From Erythroxylum novogranatense (lineage: Eukaryota > Streptophyta > Magnoliopsida > Malpighiales > Erythroxylaceae), in the NCBI GenBank assembly GCA_029891385.1, contig CM057234.1, positions 19,888,350-19,952,349 of the forward strand: a DNA stretch of 64,000 bases, given 5' to 3'. Positions 34,309 to 46,925 of this stretch are shown here, piece after piece; position 1 is the first letter of the stretch, and each line of letters begins with the position of its first letter. A program made the translations under genes and the position numbers. The notes under the pieces are model-generated. The model searched no databases, was not told the DNA's origin, and worked only from the letters and a program-made list of their open reading frames with translations.

Positions 34309-37117
34309 TGTTGGGCACCTGTTGGGCCCCATTTCCGGAGGCCAACTATCCTTGAGTCCTAAAGCATGAGAGGGTTTCCTTGTCAGGTTGTGTCAATGCA
34401 CCCTCATAAGCCATCATCGGTTCATCATCATTCTCACAACATCGCAAGCCACAAAGGCGAGCTCAAAAAATGAATTTTAATAATCAAAATTGACTTCATC
34501 AAAATGGTAGCTCTTAATCTCTAGTTTAGTTTGGAGAAAGAATCACTTCAATCGGAGCTCTATAGCTCAAGATAGCTTAACAAACCTAAGGATGTTCACT
34601 GCCCAATCATGCTCTCCTAACCGACCCCTCAATTCCTTTCCATCAATCTTTCTGAATTTAACACCAATGGTTATAAATTTTGGTGTTAAGGTATAAAAAT
34701 GTATTAGGAACCTATCTCTTCAAGAATCACCTCAATCAAAGGTCAGACGGAGAAGTTATGGCCAAAGGAATCCCACATGTTCATGTCCTTACTTGAATTG
34801 TACATCCTTTGGCGCAAATGCCATAACTTTCACTAAAGGTGTCGGATTGACTTCGTTCTTGGACAATTAGAAATCGGACTCCTAGATCTACACCTTTTGT
34901 GAAGACACTAAAATGAGATTTTGTTTTTTTGGACACAGTTCGTGTGATTTTACACGGGTTGGCCGTGTAACCTTCGGGTGGAATGTGCTCCTGCACCAGA
35001 AACACACGACCCATGTGATTTTACACGGGCAGGCCGTGTAACCTTCGGGTGACACGAATTTTTCACCCTCCAAAACCCCTCCAAAGGATCCTAAACCCAT
35101 CCTAACATCCCATTTCCATATAATCTTCCCAAATTCAACTCTTTCTAGTCCGAGATCACTTTATAAACTCTAATGGTTCGAGAAAGACGTCCTCTATGAC
35201 ATCCTAACTTGTAATGATCATAACTTTCAATTTCGATATCGAAAAATCACATACTTTATATCGTTGCAAAGCTAAGAAGACAAGCCACAACTTCTATGAA
35301 GACAACTTGATCAAATTCATCCTATAATACTGAAGATTTTCTCTCAAATCCAGAACACCAATCATACCCCTATGAAAACTTAAAAATTTCCAATGCAAAA
35401 CTTTAAATGCCACAAACAACCATAAAACATAAGTAGTTCATTCACATCAAAATAAGAGTTTTACAATGCTTTAGTGGTCATTTCAAGCCACTTACATCAA
35501 AATCCAAAATACAAACTTTACAAAACTTGAATCTCTCAAAATGCGACTAAAGCATCGTTTTACAAAAATTAACTTAAAATACAAAATAAGCCAAGTCCGG
35601 AGTAATGCCTTTATGCTCAATCACTCGATCTCGTGCTCCTCACCTGGAGATGGGATGAAATGGGAGGGGGTGAGATTAACACTCGTGGGTAACATGCTTA
35701 TAACCGAGAAATAAGCAAAAACTATTGAAATACTTATCTCGATAGTAAAAATTCCCATTATAACATTCATCTAACTCATATTTTTCTAAATTCACAACTT
35801 ATCAAGCAATTTATAAAATATCATGAATCATGCATTCATCCAACTGGTCACAATCATAAACACATAAGTACATCACAAATGGTTTGGGTAGATCCATAAA
35901 CATGATGCACTACACATTTCTATATAATGGTCCTGTGTAGTCGTAAACTTGAGGGAGTCCAAGAAGGAGCTCCGTGCCACTAGCGGGCAGGCTAGAGAAG
36001 CCTATAACTTGGCCAACGTGCACGTGACATTCTTAAGGGACTACCACAAACTCACATAACACATATTCATTAATTGAAAATAGATTGCCCAATTGGCAAC
36101 ATTCAAAAAAAAACTTGTCTTTCATTAACATGACCTATTTCATATACATGTCCATCATCATTTCACAATTCAACAATCACATTCCTATACCAAGCATAAA
36201 AGTCATTTCTCAACTCATTCAAAAGCAACAATTTCAACAATTAAGAAGCAATTTGGATTCATTCCCAAAAATTTACAAACAACCCCATATGACACATTCA
36301 CAAGCATTTAGAGAGCAATAAATACACATTCATAGGGTAGTTGGAAAATCATTAACTTCTATTTAATTGAAAAACATTTATGGCTCATTAATTCAATTAT
36401 AAGAATGATACCCACTTTAATTCCTTGCTTGCAAACCTTGCCTAAAAATCTTCTATTATTGCTCCTCTTGCCTCACTTGGTTTTCTTCAACATGTACAAA
36501 AATCCCAAATCAATAGACATCCAAATTGAAAAAACCCAAAGAACCAAATGCATGAAATTGATCCTAGAATACTTAAACCCATGCATTTCCTAAGATCTTT
36601 GAATCAAAATCCCTTCTAAAATCCAAAATATCAAACATACACTTACCTTATATCTTCACCAAATAATGATTTTCTTAGCTCAAATTGAAGCTTTAGCCTT
36701 CCTTTCCCTTTTTCCCTTCTTGCTCACTCTCAAATCCCTCTTGAAGGTTAAGAAAATTTAAAACCTAGCAAAACTCTCCCTTTTTCTCCAAACTCACGAA
36801 ATCTCCCTCTCTTTCCCTCAATTTCATTTTCTCTCTCTTCCCATGCAAGACAAGTCTTCTTTCTTCCTTTTTATACTCCTAATGAAGCTAGAATGTCCAA
36901 CTTGCCCTTTACTTAAAGCCTTATCTCTTTACAACTTAAGTGATCTTCCCACAATGCCCCTTATGCATTCTTCCCACCCTAACACTTAATTCAATTTTAA
37001 CCTATGCCATATAGTCTAGCTCATATTAACATGCTAATTGATTCCAAGATAAATTAATATATCAATACCTCAAAATACTTCAAATCATGCTTAATAAAAA
37101 AATTTCTGGGGCTAACA
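34309..37117 (-). repeat. Long LTR, first copy of the array
   Basis: Sense start TGTTAGCCCCAG at 37117, TATA-like GTATAAAAAGG near 36868-36875, donor-like AAG|GTAAGT at 36647/36646, pyrimidine-rich acceptor CATCTCCAG ending at 35644, a two-copy repeat at 34941-35050, then phrase copies, ending at CCCAACA (34309). Confidence 0.7.
34941..35050. repeat. Two copies of a ~40-bp palindrome-rich unit
   Basis: Units at 34941-34980 and 35013-35050 share GTGATTTTACACGGG and GGCCGTGTAACCTTCGGGTG with internal complementarity (ACACGG/CCGTGT). This is the counterpart of the islands in the other LTRs, with an unrelated sequence. Confidence 0.75.
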
Positions 37118-37158
37118 ACACCGATTTCGGATCCCAACTCTTGATCTGATACCATAAC
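37118..37158 (-). other. Residual interior with primer-site word
   Basis: Only about 40 bases separate two LTRs. CTGATACCA on the plus strand lies just before an LTR start reading TATTGGGTACC, the layout of a minus-strand 5' LTR and primer site. A related string with an intact CTCTGATACCA is at 40890-40900. Confidence 0.6.
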
Positions 37159-38144
37159 TATTGGGTACCGATTTTGAAGCTCAACATTCGGAGCCATAAA
37201 AAGTGTGCTTGCTATGCTATGCTATACCACAACGTTTGTAAGGTTTCAGGTGTTTTTGGTTAGTTTGAAAGAGCATTTTAAGATCTACAACCTTCATGAA
37301 GACTTTGAAGACAAATTCTATCATCTGTAAGGTCAAAAGTGGGACTAGACGATAGGATCGGATGAAGTTAGACGAAGGGTCGGATGAATTGAAAAATTTG
37401 CCATAACTTTCACAAAAGAGGTCGAATTAAGGTGTTCTTTGAACAGTTTGAAAGAGAACTTCAAGATCTACAACTTTTATGAAGATTTAAAGACAGAGTC
37501 TATGGTCTAGAGGGTCAAATTTGGACCAGACAATAGGGTTAGATGAACAGTGCACCAAAGGAAATGATGTCACACCAGACGATATAACGTCACCAGACAA
37601 TACGTCTTCACCAGACGAAGCGTCCTTACTAGAGGATCCGGCCTCACCAGACGATACAGCCTCACTAGACAAAATGTCCTCACTAGGCGAAACATCATCA
37701 CCAGATGATACATCCTCACTAGACGATACATCTTCACCAGACAACACATCATCATCAGACGATATGACGTCATCAAACGATATAAAATATATTTTTAAGC
37801 ATCTCCACATATAAGGATCATAGCTTTCAACTACAATGTCCAAAAATTCCATACTATATACCATTGGAAAGCTAGAAAGATAATCTACAACTTCCATGAA
37901 GACAACATTTTCAAATTCAACATAGATCATTCCAGATTTGTCCCTAAACTTAGAACACGAATTTTTCCCTATGGAATACTTGAAATTTTGGATTTCGCAA
38001 ACTTGGAATGTCCTGAGTTTAACCATTCAGTTACCAAATTGACTTCATTAAACTCTTCAAATCTCAACTCATTTGCCTCATCACCTTCAACTACATTTAA
38101 TCAGTCATAATTCCTATGTTCCTTTCCATAGTATCTCGCTTATG

Positions 38145-38187
<43 letters not shown>

Positions 38188-38313
38188 ACGATTTATGTTC
38201 CAAATTATCAACTCAAGTTGATTACTTCTTCACGTATGTCTAACTTCAACTCACATCATCCATGCAAAGAATAAAGTTTTACAAATCTTTAATGGCATTC
38301 CAAGCCACATTAC
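37159..38313 (-). repeat. Long LTR, second copy, sense 3' part
   Basis: It is homologous to 40904-42550 but has lost several hundred bases near its plus-strand start. At the deletion point (37234-37254) sit 21 bases identical to pol sequence at 34059-34079. It includes the 18-bp minisatellite and a (TA)n run at 38153-38185. It is interrupted at 38314 by a solo LTR. Confidence 0.7.
37570..37790. repeat. 18-bp minisatellite, ~12 copies
   Basis: The unit is close to TCACCAGACGATACGTCC. Because 18 is a multiple of 3, the minus strand shows a long Ser/Gly/Glu/Asp-rich open frame (to 38026) that is a repeat artefact. Homologous array at 41816-42012. Confidence 0.9.
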
Positions 38314-40416
38314 TGTTGGTTAGAAAAAAAGAAAGCATGTTATATTTGAAGAACCGGTAGATTTCAAATTTTTTTAGAAATCATCTTTGCAGCAGAAGCA
38401 ACGTATCCAAATCATCATGCCAATCCATACATGATATGGTATAAGGATAATAATAAACATAAACAAGATGAAGAGTATTACTGACTCCTTTGCTATAGCT
38501 TTAATTCTTCGCTGCATTATCCTCTCCTTCTTGTATCCAAAACCTTTGCTTTTGAGTCTTTTCCTTTAGCAATCTATCTTCTCCTTGTTGTTGTATCCTC
38601 AACCAATTTGATTTACCTTTTGTTCTTCTAGGACAATTTGGTTAACAAAATCCTTTGGTGGAAAAGGAGAAGAAATGTTTTGGAGGAGTATTGTTTTAGA
38701 AGAAAGAAGGAAACAATGAGGCACTTCTCATGCAATTTTTGATTTTTTCATGCAAGATAGGAGAGGGAGTGATAAAAAATTGTAATAACACTTCTTACAC
38801 TCTCACACTTTCGGTTAACAACAAAGGAAAGAATAGTCTTCCATCTAATGCATCATTTATGCATTTAATCAATCATAAAGAAGTCATCAAATTAGACTCT
38901 TCTCATTTGTCTTTAAGATGGCTATAAGAAAAAACTATTAACCTATACATGACCTACCAATTCTGATTTTGGAAGATGGAAGAAGGAAGATGGTCCATCC
39001 AATGTACATCTTTCTTCTTTAATCCAATGAATGTTAATAAGTTACATGCTAACATTAAAAGATAACCATTAAACTATTTAATGGTAAGTTCATCACTCTA
39101 TTTAATGATGATAAACCATAATAAAGACCATCTTTATTTAGCATTTGAATGTTAAATGTGCAACTGTACATTCAACCCTAATAAAACCAAAAATGCTACT
39201 CCTTTCTTTAAAAAATTTGTTTTAATATAATTAATCTAATCAATTACAATAAAACAAAGTTTAGCCCATTTCTAAATGTACATTTGGGCTTCTAATTAAC
39301 CATTAATTAGAGCAAGCCCAATATTCAATTATGGGCTTCTAAAACCTCCATTTATATTTCTTACTTAGATTTATAACCTTCCTATAAGCCAAGTGGAGAA
39401 TCTTATTGGACTTTGATAATTCAAGTTGTAATAAGCTTAGAATTAACTTAATCTCATTATAATTAATTCTAGCTTATTAACTAAATGTCATTCCACTAAA
39501 GACAATTAATTGAACTCTTGAATTATTAAATATTATGAGAATACATATTTTATGTCCAATTACAAACCCTATTTAGAACCTTATTATAGCCATCCACACA
39601 ACAAAGGGTAAAATTATTTTTTTGCCCTTATGTTGGTTTTTAGATCTCCCATTTTACTTTAATGGTGATTAACACACAAGATCTCATCTTGGTGTTAAGA
39701 TTTGATGAGTAGCTAATCCATCAAACTACTGGCACCAGTTTAATCACCAAATCTCTTTAAAACATCTAGAAGTGATGATATCACTATAAACTCTTTATTT
39801 GAGTGAATGTTTCCTGATACATGTTTCAATTAATAATTCCAACATGCAGAAATTGGATTAATACTCTGTAAAAATCCATTCCGATCATATCAAGAATTAT
39901 AATTAAACACATACGAGTTTACCACTCATCAAGATTATGGTTCATAATAAGCGAATGCTTAAGTTGTATGTTTTAAGATTAAAGTAACGGCCCACTTTAT
40001 TCTTAAAAACACATTTGATTTTAAATTCATTTAATAGTACCATTATCGATAGTCAACTACTATCATGATATGAAACCCATCATTCCCTTGAAGTAAACTC
40101 CTTTACTTACATGGAGATAAATCGCAACACTACAATCTAAACAATAATCAAGCGATCAATTTGATTATTCAACTGTGAATCAATTAATTTAGATTCTAAT
40201 AATATACATGTTTCCCATACATCTCTATGTATATCTATGTTACTTACAAAAGAATCTTGGAACCTTTTGACTAGATATATAATGCTCACACAAATAAAAC
40301 CAAACTCTTTTGTTTTATTAATAATAAATATTTTTATTACAAATCAGAATGAAGAAGATAAAGTTACATGTAAATACACTTGCTTTCCAGGGCACTATGT
40401 TAACATAACTCCAACA
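38314..40416 (-). mobile_element. Solo LTR (2.1 kb) inside the array
   Basis: It runs from TGTTGGTTAGAA to ACTCCAACA with a perfect TSD attac (38309-38313 and 40417-40421), and the host LTR reads across. It is AT-rich with no coding domain. The sense strand is uncertain; copia-like by general look. Confidence 0.75.
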
Positions 40417-40903
40417 ATTACATCATCATCTTAAAATCTCAAATTATAAAAGGTTCTTGAACAACAAACTTATTGTTTTCCCAAAATCAACTCTGAATAC
40501 AAATTAAAAAATATGGAGATATTTCCTTAAGCTCTTGATCACTTGATCTCTTAACTATTACCTGAAGATGGGATAAAAGGGAGGGGGGTCGGGGGTGAGC
40601 TTGGCTCATTACAAATACATTGACTCATTATCTGTCATATTTAACCAGGTACTATTTCTCATTTCTAATTATCCCCAACTTTCATTTTCTTATATCATAT
40701 AAGAGCATCATTTTTCTTATTAATTTTATCAGGTCAAATTCTTAACTAAGGATCAATTGCTGCTGCATGCTAAAACATGTCAAAATACATGTAACTTGAT
40801 ATATATTTCCAAAAATGCCCATGTAAGGTCCTAATTCTGGGCTTTGATACCATAACTATTGGGCACTGATTCCGGACCTCAACTCTTGCTCTGATACCAC
40901 AAC
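40417..40903 (-). repeat. End of the second LTR copy plus interior remnant
   Basis: 40422 to about 40610 continues the second LTR (compare 42541-42720). About 40611-40856 matches nothing else here. 40857-40903 is a second LTR-start fragment followed by CTCTGATACCA, so the primer-site/LTR junction occurs twice in 60 bases. Confidence 0.55.
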
Positions 40904-43900
40904 TGTTGGGTACCGATTCCGGAGCCCAACATTCGGAATCATAAAACATATACTTGTTATCCTATAGGGTTATTTCAATTAGCCCTCATTAGTCATCCTC
41001 GGTTCATCTTCATTCTCTGATATCGTAAGTGTCGGGCCCTATTTTCCAAATCATTCTTATACTGAAGCAAATATTCTATGCTCAACTTCCATCTAGATAT
41101 TGAACATCTTAAAGGCTGAATTAGAATTCGACCTCTTCATATAATTTATAAACCTACGTCTCTAGTTTACTCCACATTGGAAATCATCTCAGTTGGAACC
41201 CTACAATTCCAGATATATTCAAAATGTCGAAGCAAGTTCAGTAAAATATCCAATTCATGCTCTTCCAAATGATGCCCTAATTTAATTTGATCAATCTTTT
41301 TCAAATCAACACCAAAAGCTATAAATTTTCATGGAGAGATAGAGAGATGTGTGTTGGGATCTATTCCTTCAAGAATCACTTCATTTGGAGGTTAGATAAT
41401 AAATATTGGGCTAAAGGAATTAAAAAAGGTTCCGTTCTCTATCATATTGCACCTGTTTGGAAAAAATGACATAACCTGCTCTAGAGATATCAGATCAAGG
41501 TTATTATTAGAGGGCTCGAAAGAGGACTTCAATATCTACATTTTGTATGAAGATATTGAAGTGATATTTTGCCGTCTAAAGGATCAAAATTGGACTAGAC
41601 GATACAATATGAACAGTAATCAAAAGAAGGTTATGAACAGTACACAGAAGATATCTTGTAATTAGCATAGCTTTCTCTAGAGACATCGGATTAAGGTGTT
41701 TTTGGTTAGTTTGAAAGAGGACTTTAAGATCTACAACCTTCATGAAGACCTTGAAGACAAATTCTATAGTCTAGAGAGTCAAATTTGGACCAGACGATAG
41801 GGTCAGATAAATAGTGCACCAGACGAAATGACGTCATCACCAGATGATATGACATCACCAGACGAAGCATCCTCACCAGATGATACGCTCTCACAAGACG
41901 ATACGTCCTCACCAAACAAAGCGTCCTCACCAAAAATATGTCCTCACTAGATGATACGTCCTCACCAGATGACATGTCATTACCAGACGATATGACATCA
42001 TCAGACGATACAAACTATACTTTTGAGCATCTCTACTTATAAGAATTATAGCTTTCAACTCCAATGTCCAAAAATTCCGTACTATATACCATTGGAAAGC
42101 TAGAAAGCTAATCTACAATTTCCATGAGACAATTTTGACAAATTTAACCTAAATCATTCCAGATTTCCCCTTGAACTCATAACATGAATTTTTCCCTATG
42201 GAAGACTTGAAATTTTGCATTTCGCAAACTTGGAATGTCCTGAACTTAACCATTAAATTACCAAATTGACTTCATTAAACTCTTCAAATCTCAACTCATT
42301 TGCCTCATCACCTTTAACTACATTTAATCAGTCATAATTCCTATCTTCCTTTCCATAGTATCTTGCTTATGCATACATGTATATATATATCAACGATTTA
42401 TGTTCCAAAATCATCAACTTAAGTTGATTACTTCTTCAAGTATATCTAACTTCAACTCACATCATCCATGCACTATTCACATTTCATTAACATAAAAAAA
42501 ATAAAGTTTTACAAATCTTTAATGGCATTCCAAACCACATTACATCATCGTCTCAAAATCTCAAATTACAAAAGGTTCTTGAATAACAAACTTGTTGCTT
42601 TCCCAAAATCAACTCTGAATACAAAATAAACAAATATGGAGATATTACCTTAGGCTCTTGATCACTTGATCTCTTAGCTATTACCTGAAGATGGGATAAA
42701 AGGGGCGGGGGTGAGCTTGAAACACGTGGGTAACAGTTTATAAAGAAAAAACAAGTAAAACCTTTGAAAGCATTTACTTGTCGCAAAAAATTCTCTTTGA
42801 GTTCATAAAACACATGTTTCTCGAATTCTTATCATGTAGTTAAATTTACAAACCATAAAATATGAATGCATCAAACTTGTTCACAGATCATAAGCACATA
42901 AACACATCAGAATGGTTTGGGTAAATCCATGAATATGACGAACTACATATTTCCATATAATGTCCTGCGAAGTCGTAAACTTGAGGCACTGTCACAATCC
43001 CACATAGCGGTTTTGCGTAGGCGTAAACTTGAGGAAGTCCATAAAGGAGCTCTGTGCCACTAATGGGTAGGTGAGAGAAGCCTTTAACTTGGTCAACGTG
43101 CATGTGACATTCTTGAATGGATTACACCAAACCCACATAACATGTAATTCATGAATTGAAAACCATTTGCCCAAATGACTCATTCTTGGAAACTTGATTC
43201 ATATACTTGTAAACATATTGCCCAAAATAGCACTTTTCTGAATCTTGACTTTTCATAGACATGAAATATTTCAAAAACATTTCCGAAAACATGATTCCAT
43301 AAATATGTATCTTTTCAAAAGAATCATTTTCAAAGTCTTTTCACAAATCATCACAATTCACATATCAAACATATAGCAAATTATCAATTCATTCAAGAAG
43401 CAAATAAATGCAACATTTATGATGAAATTTTAAACATTAGACTTTCTTGATTCGAAGAAAACATGTAGTAGTTTATTTACTCTATTATAAACATGTACCC
43501 ACCTTGATTTCCTTACTTATAGGCTTGCTCAAAATGTCTCTACTCTTGCTTCTCTTATCTTTCTTGTTTTCATTTATTCTTCACCAAATTAAGAGATCTT
43601 TGGCCCAAATAGAAGCTCTTCTCTTTCTCTACCTTTTTCCCTTCTTGAACAACCTCAAAATGTCTCTTGAAGGCCAAGAAAATTGAAACCCTAGCTTGTT
43701 TTCTCTTCTTTTCTCTCAACCACCGAAATCTCTCTTCTTTCCCTTTCTTTTTTCTCTTCTTCTCCCCCAATTCACGTTTTCTCCTTCTCTTAAATATAAG
43801 ACCACATTTTCCTCTTCCATTCCTACCCTTAATGAGTGTGCAATGTCTACTTTACCCTTCCTTATATGCCTTATGTTCTTTATCCTTAAGTGTCTTGCCA

Positions 43901-44068
43901 AAAACACCCTTGAACATTCTTATAACCTTAACACTTTAATTCCACTTACCCATTCAATAAATCCTATTAACTTGACATAATAATTAACTCAAAATTTTAA
44001 TCTATCAAAACCTCAAAAATCATTTAAACCATGCTTATTCATCAAGGAAAAAAATTCGATGGTCAATA
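40904..44068 (-). repeat. Long LTR, third copy of the array
   Basis: Plus-strand start TGTTGGGTACC next to a primer-site word; sense start at 44068 reads TATTGACC. TATA-like CTTATATTTA at 43791-43800, donor-like CAAG|GTGGGT at 43503/43502, acceptor-like CATCTTCAG ending at 42685. The 18-bp array is at 41816-42012. A pyrimidine-rich plus strand (43500-43800) mirrors the purine-rich leader. Confidence 0.7.
41816..42012. repeat. 18-bp minisatellite, second array
   Basis: About eleven diverged copies of the same unit as at 37570-37790, with several units disturbed by small indels, so the open frame on the minus strand is shorter. Confidence 0.85.
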
Positions 44069-45149
44069 ACATTAGTATCAAACGTAGGCTCCTCTCTTAC
44101 ATACATGTCTTCCTTGTCATCACCCTCATCATTATCTACAAAGAGAGCCCTTTGTCTTGCCTTCTTGCAATCTTCTTTTTTGTACCTCATTTCACCACAA
44201 CCAAAACATTTAATTCCACTAATTCTAGGTTTGTTGAACCTAGTAGGATCATTAATAAAACCACTAGCATCTGCATGATTACCACCATTGCCACCAACAC
44301 TACTTTTACTGCCATCACCACCAATAACATTTCCTGTTGTATCAGAATTTGTGCGTCGTTGCTATTTCTCCACCACCAACGCTTTCTAATGCACTTTCAA
44401 AATAGAAACTGGATCTAACATGTTAACGATATACTGGATCTACATTCTCAACCTGCCAATGTATCTCACCACCAACTACTCTTTAGTTTCGTGAATCTCA
44501 TTTCTGATTAGGAGTTGATAGAACTTAGTAGTATATTCATCTGTTGATCTTGTGCCTTGCTTCAAATTTTGCAACCTTTGGTACATCAATCGTTGGAAAT
44601 TGTAGGGCAAAAAATTGGCACACATATATTTGTTCATCTTCTCCCACTTGACAATTTTATACTTACCCAATCTTTGTCAGGTTAATTTTAATTGCTGCAA
44701 CTAACTTATGGGCCTATTTTGAAATCTAGTAGCCACCAATTGCTCCCGTTTATATTCAGGTATAACTTTGAAATCCAAAATTTCCTCTACAGTAGCCAGC
44801 CAATCTAGGAACTCTTCAAGTTGTAGATTGTCATAGAACTCAATAATTATTGTCCTTATTCTAGTTTCCATCTTCGTTGATCTCTCTCTACACGCACTCT
44901 AGGATGCCTGTGCCCAGATTCGTCGAAATACTTATCATCCTCTCCATCGTCAGAGTCATCATCAATACCTGCAAGTACTAGATTCCTGTGACAACCAAGA
45001 ATATTCAAAGTCCCCAATACCTCATTGAATCTCATCGTTATATATTCTATCGAAGTCTCTATATAGCGATCCATGATCTAGGAAACCAACTATTCAATCT
45101 CATCATGGCCATACACCTCTCCCATTTGGCGAGTCTTTCGTGGTGGCAT
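44069..45149 (-). pseudogene. Short-LTR Ty3 gag
   Basis: From ATG at 45149 (MPPRKTRQMGEVYGHDEIE) the frame meets TAG codons within 30 codons, then continues as an Asp/Glu-rich N-terminus. The capsid block is EKMNKYMCANFLPYNFQRLM, YQRLQNLKQGTRSTDEYTTK and FYQLLIRNEIHETKE (44476-44670). A Ser/Asn/Gly-rich linker leads to a zinc knuckle CFGCGEMRYKKEDC near 44170-44200 whose histidine is tyrosine. The reading then reaches EEPTFDTNV at the TSD and resumes at 34308. The gene is dead, but order and spacing are normal. Confidence 0.8.
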
Positions 45150-45170
45150 AATCATAGAGATCGAATTTGG

Positions 45171-45183
45171 CTATGATACCAAA
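45171..45183 (-). other. Primer-binding site of the short-LTR Ty3 element
   Basis: The minus strand reads TTTGGTATCATAG next to the LTR, a near match to the initiator tRNA-Met primer site. Confidence 0.7.
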
Positions 45184-45544
45184 TGATGCAGTGGAAAAAA
45201 GCAAAATAAGGGTGCAACTCGATACCATTGATTTGAATAACAAATATCGGTAACATTGTTATTTACCTGTTGATTCAACACGAATGCTAGGATAAATTAT
45301 GCATAAAAAGAATGTGAAATATTTAGTTTGGGTGATTTAAATAGTCAAACCCCAAAAATTACCAAAAATGATAAAATACTAAAATACCCCTATTCTAAAA
45401 ATAGACAGAGAATATGAAAAACGCAACGAGTGGCACTAAAATTCCAAAAACACAAAAATCTAACCATTTTTTAAGTTAACAAGAATACAATCGAGTTTGT
45501 CAAATCTGTCCAGATATGTGCAGGCCATCTCTTGGACCGCATCA
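45184..45544 (-). repeat. 5' LTR of the short-LTR Ty3 element (361 bp)
   Basis: It begins TGATGCAGTGG and ends GGACCGCATCA, with 6-bp inverted ends TGATGC/GCATCA. The small size with this gag and protease-linker type suggests the Reina-type chromovirus group; the assignment is tentative. It marks the right edge of the whole nest. Confidence 0.75.
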
Positions 45545-46925
45545 GGATGCTATCAAGTTAGTTTGCATGTCTCACAAATATAGGGTACTGCTAGTAAGAA
45601 GATTGAGTCAAATTAGTGGTTGGTTAGTTAGTGGAACGTTTGTTTAGCTAGCGGAGCTGAACGTGTCCACTTTGTTGGGGAAATATCCCTTCTTTTTAGT
45701 GCTTTCTGTTGTTCATTTTCTATTGCTTTATTTGTCTATTAAAAAGGCTTGCTCGAATGAAATAATATGGGCAGATTTTGTTCAACTCTTCCACTGTTAC
45801 TCTCAAAGCCTTCTTCTCTTTTCTAAAACAATTTTAACCTTATCAAAAGACTTACGAGGAGGCAAGAGAAAAGAGGCAACATGAGGTGTTGGCATGCATT
45901 AGTGTATATTGGCAGAAATCTTCGATGAGATGTGAGATTTGGATGTAAGACTAAAAGAAGGCTTAAGAAGGACATCAAGTAGAAGGTTAGCTTAATCACA
46001 TGTATAATGGTGGCATGTGAGAGTTTCAAGGTGACTTAGTAAGTTCGATCAAGCATAGTGCGAGGTTCAGTAGATTTTGGGATCTTGTACGAATTGACTT
46101 AGTTAAGGTTGGGTTATTGATGGACTAAAGTCTTAATGTGTGCTTAAGTTGACAAACTATGACTAATAGAGTTGACATGGGGAAACATTGGTCGAGTCAG
46201 TATACTATTGACTTAAATGACTCATCATCAACGAATAGAGATGGGGAGATCTTGGATCATGTGGTGATAAGATCACAGAGGATAAACATCAACTCTAAGA
46301 GATAAAGATCATGTGAAAGGTTCATCTAAAGATAGAGGAGATCTTCATAGATATAGATAGATCATTCCTAGTAGATGTAATCTTTTATCTTATTATCGTG
46401 ATGTAACTTAATCCGTTGGATAGAGTCCTAATTGAATAGGGATGTGATTTTATTGGTTAGTATGATGTAATTTGATAAGGATAAGGTAGGATAAGATGTG
46501 ATCTTAGCTAATTGAGTTCTATTAATTAGGATTCTAACTTGGTCATCTAGAGGTGCCTATAAATAGCTCATTTGAACCCTGCTCCTCTCAGAGATAATAA
46601 GTGTGGAAAACATTGAGATATAAGAGAGCATTTTTTTGTATATTTTGAGGGACGTAATAAAGGTTGGTGTTTGCTGCTAGGGTTGTGAGGTATTCGAGAA
46701 TAAGTAGGTTGGTCAACGGTCACGAGAGAAACTGAATGTTGTTTAAACAAACCTAAATTAGAATATTGTACAAAAGGGTAGGTGAAACTTGCAGATAAGT
46801 TACTACTTGAAAGAAAACCTTTATAACACCGACCATTGTTGCTTTTCTTAGATACTATAAATTTATAAATGATCTTTGGGTATACACAAATGAATTTCTC
46901 CTTGACTAGAAACAAACAAACTTGC
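45545..46925. other. Non-coding flank with LTR-like promoter
   Basis: No domain is recognised in the small frames. 46100-46750 resembles the promoter half of a copia-type LTR on the plus strand, with CTATAAATAGC at 46558-46568 and a downstream GAGAGCATTTTT-type leader, but I cannot fix its ends or a TSD. Text just before 46926 continues across the TRIM into 47395. Confidence 0.4.

Larger units (their letters stand above)
34309..44068 (-). mobile_element. Tandem array of long LTRs with almost no interior
   Basis: A 9.8-kb insertion in the gag-protease junction of the short-LTR Ty3 element, with a perfect TSD acatt (34304-34308 and 44069-44073). It holds three LTRs in the same minus orientation: 34309-37117, a truncated one from 37159, and 40904-44068. 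Between the first two there are only about 40 bases, including a primer-site word (CTGATACCA, plus strand). Before the third there is another primer-site word and a second LTR-start fragment (from 40857). No coding domain is present. Confidence 0.75.

Noticed and set aside
37487..38026. 179-codon Ser/Gly/Glu/Asp-rich open frame on the minus strand
   Set aside because: It is produced by an 18-bp minisatellite (a multiple of three) inside an LTR; the homologous array at 41816-42012 does not keep the frame.
38153..38185. (TA)n run as a functional element
   Set aside because: An ordinary microsatellite; the sister LTR at about 42380 has only a few units.
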